NCBI GenBank assembly: GCA_964486825.1
Contig: CAZAQS010000204.1
Span: 1 to 8,690 of the forward strand
Direction: 5' to 3'
DNA: 8,690 nt
Origin: CAZAQS01 sp964486825
GTDB lineage: Bacteria > Chloroflexota > Anaerolineae > Anaerolineales > UBA4823
Shown here: positions 1 through 6,918 of the stretch, in pieces
Numbering within the stretch: position 1 is the first letter of the stretch
Layout of the letters: each line of letters starts with the position of its first letter
Notes under the pieces: model-generated
The model's database searches: none
The model's input: the letters and a program-made list of their open reading frames with translations, nothing else
What the model was told of the DNA's origin: nothing
Program-made: the position numbers and the translations under genes

Positions 1-138
1 AAGGGCGTTTGGGACTGGGAGTCCAACGGCAATAACCAAGTTTTTGCTGACCTGTTTAGCGGCAAGATCACTGTTCAAGGAGCACTGGATATTGCTCAGA
101 AGAACTGGGAAGAAAGCTTCGAAGGCCTTCCGGCCTAG
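1..138 (+). CDS. C-terminal end of a probable ABC transporter sugar-binding protein (5' truncated)
   Basis: Frame 1 is open from the first base to a TAG at 136-138 and encodes 45 residues. The tail contains the pattern LFSGKITVQGALDIAQKNWE followed by a short end. A late 'G-x-I-x-x-x-x-A-L-x-x-x-x-x-x-W' helix is typical of the C-terminus of extracellular solute-binding proteins of the CUT1 sugar family, where it closes the C-lobe. The position directly before two MalF/MalG-like permease genes is the classic binding protein-permease-permease order and strongly supports the assignment. The protein would capture the substrate outside the membrane and deliver it to the two permeases. The ligand-binding part lies outside the window, so specificity cannot be judged. 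Only the terminal fragment is visible, so the identification rests on context as much as on sequence. Confidence 0.72.
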   Translation, partial: KGVWDWESNGNNQVFADLFSGKITVQGALDIAQKNWEESFEGLPA

Positions 139-158
139 CCGCCTATTTTTCCCTGTGT

Positions 159-200
159 GGGACTGGGCGGTTCCCTTAACGTAGAGAACCGCCCTATCCC
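159..200 (+). promoter_or_regulatory. Intercistronic stem-loop between binding protein and first permease
   Basis: A perfect 9-bp GC-rich inverted repeat, GGGCGGTTC (165-173) and GAACCGCCC (186-194), encloses a 12-base loop. A further four pairs, GGGA (159-162) with TCCC (197-200), extend it across a 2x2 internal loop. It starts 20 bases after the binding-protein stop and ends 20 bases before the permease start. No proper U-run follows (only ATAATTTC), so a complete intrinsic terminator is unlikely. In other sugar importers (for example malE-malF of Escherichia coli) a hairpin at this place protects the upstream message and lets the binding protein be made in excess of the membrane subunits. 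That role is inferred here; partial termination is the alternative. Confidence 0.6.
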
Positions 201-220
201 ATAATTTCTGGAGGGTAGTT

Positions 221-1174
221 ATGCAGCTCGTACAAGATCGATCTTTGAGCGCCAGGATATTCTCTAGGGTCGGGTTAGGCCATATCAGCAAGTTAGAACG
301 AAGACGGATCTTACAGGATTGGGCGTTCATCACGCCACAACTGGTGGTTTTCATACTCCTGACGATTGTGCCCCTCATCGTCGCAGTCCCCATCCTTTTC
401 ACCGATAAGTCCCAGTTTAATGACCCTCAGATTAATAATGTAGGATTCAGCAACTTTACTGCCATCTTTACTGATCCAAGCGTCCAGGCTGACTATTTTC
501 CTGCCCTTAGGAGAACGATCGTTTTTGTCCTTCTAAACTACACCACTGTATACATCTTCGGGTTGAGCCTGGCCCTCTTAATGTATGAGGTGGGGTTTAA
601 GGGCGGGTTTTTCACAATCGTTTACTTGCCTTTGATGGTATCCGGATTGGCAGTTGGTTATATTGCCGTCATGCTTTTTGCAAAAGAAACCGGAACGGGG
701 AATTTTATCCTCAGAGAATTGGGGTTGATAAAAACCCCATTGAACATTTACTCAGCCTCGGGAACGGCCTTTATCCTACCCCTGCTGGTAGGTTGGCGCT
801 ACGCTGGCTATAATATGGCGATTTTCTTGTCCGGCTTGCTCTCCATCCCTGAAGAAACCATAGAAGCTTCCGTCGTAGACGGTGCATCCTACCTGCAGCG
901 CCTTTTCCGCATCTATTTCCCCCAAATGTGGCCTTCTTTCATCCTGGCCACAACAATGTGCCTGATTGGGTCTTTTGCCGTGTTCGATGAGCTGGTGGCT
1001 CTGGGCGCAACCTACGTCAACCCGGAAGCCAAGCTGCTTAGTATCCTGTTCTTTACTTACGGCTTTCAAATCGAGCGTCTGGCAATGGGCATGACCCTGG
1101 CGTTGGAAACCTTCCTGCCCCTGGTTCTCCTCGGTATAGGCTTACAGCGGCTGCAGCGCAGGCTGCAGTACTAG
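221..1174 (+). CDS. Sugar ABC transporter permease, MalF/UgpA-like
   Basis: The gene encodes 317 residues, the usual size for a CUT1 first permease. About 34 basic cytoplasmic residues precede six predicted membrane segments near residues 36-60, 97-121, 131-153, 183-208, 238-262 and 290-309. The cytoplasmic EAA loop, which docks on the ATPase, lies at residues 214-234 and reads EASVVDGASYLQRLFRIYFP, with the family's invariant Asp-Gly-Ala core. The protein forms half of the membrane channel for sugar uptake with the next gene. The start at 221 has a strong GGAGGG at 210-215, five bases upstream. The gene follows the binding-protein end by 82 bases containing a stem-loop, and is 17 bases from the second permease, so the two permeases are cotranscribed. 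No nucleotide-binding subunit is encoded in the window; CUT1 systems often share one encoded elsewhere. The substrate cannot be named. Confidence 0.93.
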   Translation: MQLVQDRSLSARIFSRVGLGHISKLERRRILQDWAFITPQLVVFILLTIVPLIVAVPILFTDKSQFNDPQINNVGFSNFTAIFTDPSVQADYFPALRRTIVFVLLNYTTVYIFGLSLALLMYEVGFKGGFFTIVYLPLMVSGLAVGYIAVMLFAKETGTGNFILRELGLIKTPLNIYSASGTAFILPLLVGWRYAGYNMAIFLSGLLSIPEETIEASVVDGASYLQRLFRIYFPQMWPSFILATTMCLIGSFAVFDELVALGATYVNPEAKLLSILFFTYGFQIERLAMGMTLALETFLPLVLLGIGLQRLQRRLQY

Positions 1175-1191
1175 AAAAGCAGGAGTGTGTC

Positions 1192-2316
1192 ATGGCTACC
1201 CATACAATCAAGCTTGGAACGCAAACTGGAGCCAGGAAGCATGTCTTGAGCATGTCGGGCAGGAAGAAGTTGCTGCGCGTGATTGCCTCCATCATCATGG
1301 TCTCATATTCGCTTCTGACCATCTTTCCTTTCTACGCGCTCTTTGTCCGGAGCTTCGTTTCGACCAAAGACTCGGCAGAGCTTCACTTATGGATCCCCGA
1401 TCCAGACGACGTCAGCTTGGATGCTGAAGTCGGCAACCTGGCTGTTTTCTATAACCTGGACCTGACCGGCCTGAAAGACGCCATGGGTATTCCTAACACA
1501 GATTTCTTGATGGCGCGTACTACTCTCAGAGAAGTGAGCGAGCAGTACAATATCCCCGAACAAGATATCGTCGACTTCTTTGACGGTTTCTATGCAAAAA
1601 ATGGTTGGATCACCCTCCTACAAGGACGCTTGCAGGGTACTACATTTTGGGCGGCTCTTGGCAGGACACTTTTAGTTGCCTCCGCAAGCATTGCCCTATT
1701 GATCATATTATCGATCTTCACCGGGTATGGCCTGGCGGGCTTGAAACGGCGCGACCAGATGTTCGTTTACAACCTGTACCTGTTGCAAATGGTGATCCCG
1801 ATCATGCTCATCATATTGCCACAATATCAGCTCTTGCAATGGTTCTTCCAGCTGTTCCCAGGCTTCACCAGCCAGGGCAGTCTTACCCGCAGCACTTTGC
1901 AGCTCACGAGCCTGATCCTGATTAATATCAAGGGCACTGCTCTATCTACAATGATCTTCACCTCCGCCATCAGCAGCCTGCCCAAGGAGCTGGAGGATTC
2001 AGCCATGATCGATGGGGCAAGTCGTCTCCATTACATCCGGTATATTCTCCTGCCGTTGTTGAAAGTACCCATCATCAGCCTGGTGGTTATCCAGCTGCCT
2101 TTGTTTTATAACCAGTTCCTCGAACCCTACGTTTACCTGGATCCGGGTAACTCGACTTTGTTGCCCTTCATTCAAAATACAGTTGGACAGTTCTCTACAA
2201 ACTTCCAGGTGATCTACTCGGGCATCTTCGCATCTATCGTACCTTTGGTGATCGTCTATATTCTCTTCAGGAGCTACTTCGTAGAAGGCGTTATGGCAGG
2301 CGCGATCAAAGGTTAA
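1192..2316 (+). CDS. Sugar ABC transporter permease, MalG/UgpE-like, with enlarged first extracytoplasmic loop
   Basis: At 374 residues this is much longer than the usual 270-300 of MalG-type subunits. Membrane segments are seen near residues 30-52, 156-181, 192-214, 238-259, 291-309 and 341-360. The EAA loop is at 266-288 (ELEDSAMIDGASRLHYIRYI then LLP). The C-terminus ends in FVEGVMAGAIKG, the family's typical ending. The extra length is almost all between membrane segments 1 and 2 (about residues 57-150), where a polar, acidic stretch rich in Asp, Glu, Leu and Phe replaces the usual short loop. By topology it faces outward and may contact the binding protein. The start is supported by AGGAG at 1181-1185, six bases before ATG; an internal ATG at 1252 is less well placed. 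It pairs with the preceding permease to form the import channel. The EAA motif and ending make the family call secure. Confidence 0.92.
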   Translation: MATHTIKLGTQTGARKHVLSMSGRKKLLRVIASIIMVSYSLLTIFPFYALFVRSFVSTKDSAELHLWIPDPDDVSLDAEVGNLAVFYNLDLTGLKDAMGIPNTDFLMARTTLREVSEQYNIPEQDIVDFFDGFYAKNGWITLLQGRLQGTTFWAALGRTLLVASASIALLIILSIFTGYGLAGLKRRDQMFVYNLYLLQMVIPIMLIILPQYQLLQWFFQLFPGFTSQGSLTRSTLQLTSLILINIKGTALSTMIFTSAISSLPKELEDSAMIDGASRLHYIRYILLPLLKVPIISLVVIQLPLFYNQFLEPYVYLDPGNSTLLPFIQNTVGQFSTNFQVIYSGIFASIVPLVIVYILFRSYFVEGVMAGAIKG

Positions 2317-2359
2317 TTTCCCTGCCTATCGTAGAAATTTATCAGTTTAGGAGGACCCT

Positions 2360-4012
2360 ATGCCAAGCACCAGGATGCGTCGTGTAGTATTTCAGCCCAG
2401 GGCTTACCAGGGCATGCTACACGGACTGGACCAGGTGGTAAGAGCCATTGGCCCTACCCTCGGGCCACGCCCCAGGGTTGTGGCAATGGATTCGCTCACC
2501 TTTGGGAGCAATACACCCGAGTTGTTTGACAATGGGGGCTCAATCGCACGGCGGATTATTCAAATTGCAGACCGTGATGCAGATATGGGGGCTATGTTCC
2601 TGCGAGAAGTTTTATGGCGTCTACAAGAGCAAGTGGGTGACGGTACTGCCACCGCGGCAATTCTCTTCCACGCTGTCTTTGCTGGTGGGGTGCGTTGTAT
2701 CACCGCCGGTGCAAATGCAACCATTCTACAGAAATATCTCAAAGAAGGTTTAAAGCTGATCATGGATGAGCTCAAGTTACAGACCATCCATATCTCGGGG
2801 AAGGAAAAGCTTGCCCGGGTGGCAGAATCTATTTGTTATGACCCTGTGATGTCCAAACTGATGGGCGAGATCTTTGACATTGTTGGTGAATATGGCCGGG
2901 TTGAGATACGATCTAGCTACTCGCGGGATCTGACGCGTGAATACGTTGAAGGAATGTATTGGGATTGGGGCGTTCACACAACCTCCTTCCTTCAAGGCAG
3001 CTCTGGTAAACGGATGGAGCTGGAGAATCCAGCCATCCTGATTAGCGACCTGGAGATCAATGATCCAACCCAGCTTTTCCCGCCCATCGCGTTGGCGATC
3101 CATTCAAAAATCCCGACCCTGATGATCATCGCCAACCACCTTTCAGACAAGGTGATTGGCTTCTTGATGCTTAATTCAAAAAATGAAAAGATCAAAATCG
3201 TTGCGGTTAAGACTCCAGGTTGGGACAAAGATCAAAAATCTGCAGCATTGGTCGACTTGTCGGTTCTCACAGGTGGGCGTCCATTTATTGCCCAGGCTGG
3301 CGAGAACTTAAACCACGTTCAGTTAAAGGATTTCGGGAGAGCCCGCCGCGCCTGGGCTGATGTTACAAATTTCGGTCTTATTGGTGGAAGAGGCAATCCG
3401 AAAGAGCTTCGCAAGCATATCGCTACACTACGTAGCTCCTTTGCTCATTGTGATGATCTGATTGCACGGAACTTGCTTCGTGACCGGATCGGCAAGCTAA
3501 TGGGCGGCTCTGCCACCCTCTGGGTGGGCGGTATTACGGAGCAAAATGCAAAAGACCGTTCAGAAGTAGCCGAGCGCACCTCAGCAGCCATGCGTGGTGC
3601 GATGATGGAAGGCGTAATGCCCGGTGGCGGCACAGCTCTGCTCGCCTGCCGCTCTGCTCTCAAGCGTAAGCTGAAAGAAAGTGTTGAAGTGGAAGAGCGG
3701 GCTGCTTACCAGATCTTACTGGATGCGGTAGGCCAGCCATTTTCCACGATCCTGGAAAACGCCGGATATGACCCGGGTTATATCCTGGCGGATTTGGAAA
3801 TAGCCGGCCCGGGGTATGGTTTTGACGTAAACTCTGGGAAGATCGTCAATATGGTGCAATCCGGAGTATTCGACCCCGCTAATGTCCAGCGAGCAGCCAT
3901 TTACGCTGGCATTGAAAGCGCCGCTCTTGCATTGACGGTAGATGTGCTGGTTCACCATCGCAATCCGGAAAAAGCCGAGCTTCCCCAACCGGTTAAGTTG
4001 AAGCAGGTTTAA
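2360..4012 (+). CDS. Divergent chaperonin-60 (GroEL paralogue) with altered ATPase residues
   Basis: The 550 residues match the length and whole domain order of Cpn60: equatorial, intermediate, apical, intermediate, equatorial. Recognisable blocks are TLGP (33-36), MGA (76-78), GDGTATA (93-99), VEGM (196-199), VAVKTPG (281-287), LTGG (303-306), EGVMPGGGTAL (417-427) and GVFDP (502-506). GroEL folds proteins in an ATP-driven double-ring cage in the cytoplasm with GroES. Several key positions differ. Ungapped alignment from the GGG block puts Arg406 at the place of catalytic Asp398. The GDGTTT nucleotide loop is GDGTAT. Around Asp52 the sequence is FDNGGS, so that aspartate is either Asn58 or shifted to Asp57. 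Asp94 (Asp87) and Asp505 (Asp495) are kept. The Gly-Gly-Met tail is missing; the end is basic and proline-rich. No groES is adjacent. AGGAGG at 2349-2354 supports the start, 43 bases after the permease stop. It is unlikely to be the housekeeping GroEL; a pathway-dedicated or non-folding role is inferred. Confidence 0.9.
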   Translation: MPSTRMRRVVFQPRAYQGMLHGLDQVVRAIGPTLGPRPRVVAMDSLTFGSNTPELFDNGGSIARRIIQIADRDADMGAMFLREVLWRLQEQVGDGTATAAILFHAVFAGGVRCITAGANATILQKYLKEGLKLIMDELKLQTIHISGKEKLARVAESICYDPVMSKLMGEIFDIVGEYGRVEIRSSYSRDLTREYVEGMYWDWGVHTTSFLQGSSGKRMELENPAILISDLEINDPTQLFPPIALAIHSKIPTLMIIANHLSDKVIGFLMLNSKNEKIKIVAVKTPGWDKDQKSAALVDLSVLTGGRPFIAQAGENLNHVQLKDFGRARRAWADVTNFGLIGGRGNPKELRKHIATLRSSFAHCDDLIARNLLRDRIGKLMGGSATLWVGGITEQNAKDRSEVAERTSAAMRGAMMEGVMPGGGTALLACRSALKRKLKESVEVEERAAYQILLDAVGQPFSTILENAGYDPGYILADLEIAGPGYGFDVNSGKIVNMVQSGVFDPANVQRAAIYAGIESAALALTVDVLVHHRNPEKAELPQPVKLKQV

Positions 4013-4087
4013 GCAAATTCCGCTGTTTCATGATCTTATGGTTTAATGCCGGTTTTGAATTGAGAGCTGAGAGAAACCCGATAAAGT

Positions 4088-4091
4088 GGAG
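4088..4091 (+). promoter_or_regulatory. Ribosome binding site deciding the dehydrogenase start
   Basis: GGAG within AGTGGAGA lies seven bases before ATG 4099. The alternative in-frame ATG at 4030 is preceded by pyrimidine-rich CCGCTGTTTC with no purine run, and its 23 extra codons lack any match to the family N-terminus. The site therefore favours the shorter protein. Confidence 0.7.
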
Positions 4092-4098
4092 ATTATTA

Positions 4099-5112
4099 AT
4101 GAAGATGCAAGCACTGCGTAAGTCCAAACCGGGAGTCGGGCATGTAGAACTGGTAGAAGTACCTGTCCCTGAGATTGGTCCTGATGAGGTACTTATGAAG
4201 GTGTATGCCGGTGGGATTTGCGGCAGCGATTTGTTGATCCAGGAAGACCGGCATTTCTACCGCGCCCCGGTTACTTTGGGGCACGAATTTTCAGGCGTTG
4301 CTTATCAAGTTGGCAAAAACGTGAAGCGGGTTAAAGAAGGCGATAAATTTGTGGCAGATATCGAATGCGGGGGAGGGGATTGGTTGGGAGTCACGATCGA
4401 TGGGGCGTATGCTCCTTATATGCGCGTTCCAGAGCACGTGATCTATCGTATTCCCGACCATGTTTCCCTGGCTCATGCCTGCCTGGCTGAGCCGATCGTT
4501 GCAACCCACCACCTGATCCAGGAACGCGCCCAGGTTCATGTAGGTGACGACGTGGTGGTGGTTGGGCCAGGGCCAATGGGCATTATGGCTGTCCAATATG
4601 CCAAGCTTTGCGGAGCGCGCCGGGTGTTCCTGATCGGCTTGAAGAGCGATGAGTTACGCTTGCAGATCGGAAAACAGGTAGGTGCAGATTACATCCTTTA
4701 TTCGGAGGATAGACCGGAGAAGGTGGTAATGGAGGTTACTGCCGGTAAAGGCGCCGAATTCATCGTAGAGTGCTCCGCCAGCCAGGATGGAGTGCAGCAT
4801 GCCGTGGACTGCGCTCGCAAGGCTCACGAAGGGCCGGGTGGGAAGGGGGTAATCGTCTTCATTAGTCTATGGGGACGCAATCTGACACTCAACCTGGACG
4901 AGGTCAGCCTTGGGCAATTGGATATCCGCGGTAGCTGGAGCTGGAACGGTCGGGAGACTTGGGAGCACGCCGTCGATCTGTTGGACCGGGGCGTCTTCAA
5001 TTTGGACCCAATGATAACAAACCACTACCGTCTAGATGAGTGGGAGAAGGCTTTCGAAAACCTGCGCTGTAAGCAGGATGTAAAAGCATTCATCCATCCG
5101 TCAGGATTCTAA
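4099..5112 (+). CDS. Zinc-type medium-chain alcohol/polyol dehydrogenase (sorbitol/threonine dehydrogenase-like)
   Basis: The protein has 337 residues, typical of the medium-chain dehydrogenase family, which oxidises a secondary alcohol with NAD(P). Catalytic zinc ligands are visible: Cys41 in GGICGSDL, His62-Glu63 in GHEFSG, and probably Glu131 in LAEP. The Rossmann fold carries GPGPMG at 156-161. The acidic residue normally ending the second strand appears to be Gly180 (FLIGLKSDELR), which hints at NADP use or relaxed cofactor choice, as inference. The lobe that normally holds four cysteines for structural zinc (about residues 84-108) is shortened and has only Cys90, so structural zinc is probably absent. 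An in-frame ATG at 4030 would add 23 residues, but ATG 4099 has GGAG at 4088-4091, seven bases away, and begins right before the conserved first strand. Its place between the transporter/chaperonin and the sugar isomerase suggests oxidation of an imported polyol or sugar. The exact substrate is unknown. Confidence 0.9.
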   Translation: MKMQALRKSKPGVGHVELVEVPVPEIGPDEVLMKVYAGGICGSDLLIQEDRHFYRAPVTLGHEFSGVAYQVGKNVKRVKEGDKFVADIECGGGDWLGVTIDGAYAPYMRVPEHVIYRIPDHVSLAHACLAEPIVATHHLIQERAQVHVGDDVVVVGPGPMGIMAVQYAKLCGARRVFLIGLKSDELRLQIGKQVGADYILYSEDRPEKVVMEVTAGKGAEFIVECSASQDGVQHAVDCARKAHEGPGGKGVIVFISLWGRNLTLNLDEVSLGQLDIRGSWSWNGRETWEHAVDLLDRGVFNLDPMITNHYRLDEWEKAFENLRCKQDVKAFIHPSGF

Positions 5113-5149
5113 GACCTGTGGCATATAAGAGAAAAAAGGAAAACCGGAG

Positions 5150-6049
5150 ATGAAACCCTTTAAATACAGCTACTTTCAATTGACTTTTGGACAAAAAGAG
5201 GCTTACCTGCACCCGGAGGTGACGTACCAGCGCTTGAAGGAGTGTGGTTACGATGCAATCGAGATTACTCCTCCCAAAGGCCGCTATGGGCTGGGCGTTG
5301 AGATGGAAGACTACCTCGAGACCCATAAGAAGCTCAAGGCGGAATATGGGTTAGGTGTTTCCTGTATTAACGAATGCTGGGGAGAAGAGTGGGACCCATT
5401 TTCCCCCACTTACAAGACCCTTACAGAGACGAAGACCGCCAACCTGGCTGTCTCAGAAACCAAATCTTCTATTGACTTCGCCAACGAGTTGGGTGCGCCT
5501 TTTGTCACTGTAGCGGTGGCGATTCATGGCGATATCAACAACCAGAATGTTGCTGAATGCACCGCGGTTGCTGTTGATGCCCTGCGACGCATGGCAGATT
5601 ACGCCGACAAGAAAAATGTGCGTCTGGTTTTCGAAGCCACCAATCACCTGGAAATGGGCAAATTTGTCAATACTGCCCTAAACCACAAGCGAATGATCGA
5701 GCTTACAGGATGTGGGAATATCGGAATCCAGCTAGACTGGTTTCACGCCAACTTCGAGGAACTTAATCCATACGAAGCGGTCATGGACGCCCATCCCTTG
5801 CTGTGGCATATGCACTTCCGTGATTCGAACTCCCTCACCCCTGGCTACGGGACCGTAGATTTCAAGTCAGTGTTCCGGGCATTGAAAAAGGTCGGCTACG
5901 ATGGTTATTGCACGATCGAGAGTGCGCCAATGGTCCCTGATTCTGATACCGCTGCACGAGACGGCATTGATTACCTGAAACTTCTCGAACGGATCGTCGA
6001 ATACCAGCTAAACCCAGAATATCCAAATGGGTTTGCGGTAGATCTTTAG
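5150..6049 (+). CDS. Sugar (phosphate) isomerase/epimerase, xylose isomerase-like TIM barrel
   Basis: The 299 residues fit the xylose isomerase-like/AP endonuclease 2 TIM-barrel superfamily, which includes tagatose 3-epimerase, hydroxypyruvate isomerase and inosose-metabolising enzymes. The expected metal-binding set is present in order: Glu162 (LVFEATN), Asp196 with His199 (QLDWFHAN), His222 followed by Arg224-Asp225 (MHFRDSN), and Glu257 (CTIES). This matches the Glu-Asp-His-Glu metal site of ketose 3-epimerases; the His after Asp and the Arg after His are substrate-contact positions in those enzymes. A divalent metal would support proton transfer next to a carbonyl, interconverting epimers or aldose and ketose forms in the cytoplasm. 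The start has AGGA at 5137-5140, nine bases upstream, and the gene follows the dehydrogenase after 37 bases, so they are cotranscribed. It would supply the ketose for the aldolases downstream. Whether it isomerises or epimerises, and whether the substrate is phosphorylated, is not decided by sequence. Confidence 0.88.
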   Translation: MKPFKYSYFQLTFGQKEAYLHPEVTYQRLKECGYDAIEITPPKGRYGLGVEMEDYLETHKKLKAEYGLGVSCINECWGEEWDPFSPTYKTLTETKTANLAVSETKSSIDFANELGAPFVTVAVAIHGDINNQNVAECTAVAVDALRRMADYADKKNVRLVFEATNHLEMGKFVNTALNHKRMIELTGCGNIGIQLDWFHANFEELNPYEAVMDAHPLLWHMHFRDSNSLTPGYGTVDFKSVFRALKKVGYDGYCTIESAPMVPDSDTAARDGIDYLKLLERIVEYQLNPEYPNGFAVDL

Positions 6050-6093
6050 TCGGATTCACCAGATAGATATGTAATTATGAAGGCAAAGACGCA

Positions 6094-6918
6094 ATGACTG
6101 TTGGAAAACAAGTCCGTTTGAACCGCTTGAGGAACCCAGTATCGAAGCGCATCCTGACCGTTGCTTTGGACCATGCCCCTAGCTATGGGGTATTGGATGG
6201 ATTGGAAAATATTGAGGCGATCCTTTCCAGGGTCGCCGCAGCTTCTCCGGATGCGATCCTGCTCATGAAAGGCACCGCAGAGCGTTGTTTCGCTCCTTAT
6301 GCAGGACAGATCGCTCTGATCTTGAAATGCTCCAGTCTTTCCCCATACCACCCGAACCATGATGTATGGGTGAGCTCAGTAGAAGATGCCCTTCGCCTCG
6401 GTGCAGACGCCATCGCCATGGCGCTGACGGTCGGGAGCGAGGAACAACCGCAGCTTCTATCCAATCTCAGCCGGCTGGTAAGAGAGGCCGAACAGGTCGG
6501 CATGCCGGTTATCGTCCACGCCTATCCGAATGGAATGCAGGTTCCCCCTGGTGAGAGGTACACCGCCGAGAGGGTATGCTATGCCTCACGACTGGTCATG
6601 GAACTGGGAGTGGATATCATCAAGACCTTTTATACTGGATCAGCCGAGTCCTTTGCCAGGGTAGTCGAGACAGCCGCTCCAGCGCTTGTGGTGGCGGCTG
6701 GGGGAGCCAGGCTGGAGACAGACCAGGACGTTCTGGAGATGGCGGCCGCGGTCGTCAGGGCGAAGGCTGCCGGAATCACCTTCGGGCGGAATATCTGGCA
6801 AAGCAAATACCCCAAAGCCATGGTTGGCGCCTTGAAACAAATCGTCCATGAAAATAAGGCAGCCGGTGAAGCGCTCGTAACGCTCGTAGGGAGTGGCAAT
6901 GGCTCTAGTCAATTGTAG
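6094..6918 (+). CDS. Class I aldolase of the DhnA/FbaB-LsrF family (Schiff-base TIM barrel)
   Basis: The protein has 274 residues, a typical length for DhnA-type class I aldolases. Family signatures are visible: VALDHAP (23-29, replacing the common LDHG), HAYPNG (142-147) with a conserved tyrosine, DIIKTFYTG (174-182) where Lys177 is the predicted Schiff-base lysine, AAGG (201-204) and GRNIWQ (231-236). The last two form the phosphate-binding loops in fructose-bisphosphate aldolases of this group. The family includes archaeal-type fructose-1,6-bisphosphate aldolase, aminodideoxyheptulosonate synthase and the LsrF thiolase, so the reaction could be aldol or related carbon-carbon cleavage of a phosphorylated ketose. 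GAAGG at 6079-6083 lies ten bases before the ATG, 44 bases after the isomerase gene. Its last 20 bases overlap the following class II aldolase gene, which ties their translation. Possession of both aldolase types side by side is odd. The family call is firm and the substrate is open. Confidence 0.88.
   Translation: MTVGKQVRLNRLRNPVSKRILTVALDHAPSYGVLDGLENIEAILSRVAAASPDAILLMKGTAERCFAPYAGQIALILKCSSLSPYHPNHDVWVSSVEDALRLGADAIAMALTVGSEEQPQLLSNLSRLVREAEQVGMPVIVHAYPNGMQVPPGERYTAERVCYASRLVMELGVDIIKTFYTGSAESFARVVETAAPALVVAAGGARLETDQDVLEMAAAVVRAKAAGITFGRNIWQSKYPKAMVGALKQIVHENKAAGEALVTLVGSGNGSSQL
6888..6893 (+). promoter_or_regulatory. Ribosome binding site inside the upstream aldolase gene
   Basis: AGGGAG lies five bases before ATG 6899 and within the final codons of the preceding aldolase. 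A GTG at 6893 is in frame but overlaps this very site, leaving no room for ribosome binding, so ATG 6899 is the preferred start. The 20-base overlap (6899-6918) in a different frame suggests translational coupling and fixed stoichiometry of the two aldolases. Confidence 0.7.

Noticed and set aside
121..130. Perfect 10-base palindrome GAAGGCCTTC
   Set aside because: It lies inside the coding end of the binding protein and is explained by the codons for Glu-Gly-Leu; no sign of a functional site.
165..207. Intrinsic terminator after the binding-protein gene
   Set aside because: The stem is strong but the sequence after it has no run of T; downstream genes clearly belong to the same system.
1151..1168. 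Two CTGCAG repeats six bases apart that could form a hairpin
   Set aside because: They fall in the last codons of the first permease (a Leu-Gln-Arg-rich end) and are best explained by repeated codons.
776..1322. Open frames on the minus strand opposite the permease genes
   Set aside because: They lie opposite well-supported genes, lack ribosome binding sites and show no family motifs; shadow frames.
2360..4012. Group II (archaeal thermosome-type) chaperonin acquired by transfer
   Set aside because: Motif order and spacing (TLGP, VAVKTPG, LTGG, GVFDP) follow bacterial GroEL rather than thermosome, and base composition resembles its neighbours by eye.
4055..4085. Possible promoter TTGAAT ... 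GATAAA before the dehydrogenase
   Set aside because: The spacer is 19 bases, the -10 matches the consensus at only four of six positions, and the start of transcription would fall on the ribosome binding site. Not convincing.
4030..4098. In-frame upstream ATG that would add 23 residues to the dehydrogenase
   Set aside because: It has no ribosome binding site, and the extra residues do not match the family N-terminus; ATG 4099 has GGAG seven bases upstream.
6893..6898. GTG as start of the class II aldolase
   Set aside because: It overlaps the AGGGAG ribosome binding site; ATG 6899 is six bases later in the same frame and properly spaced.
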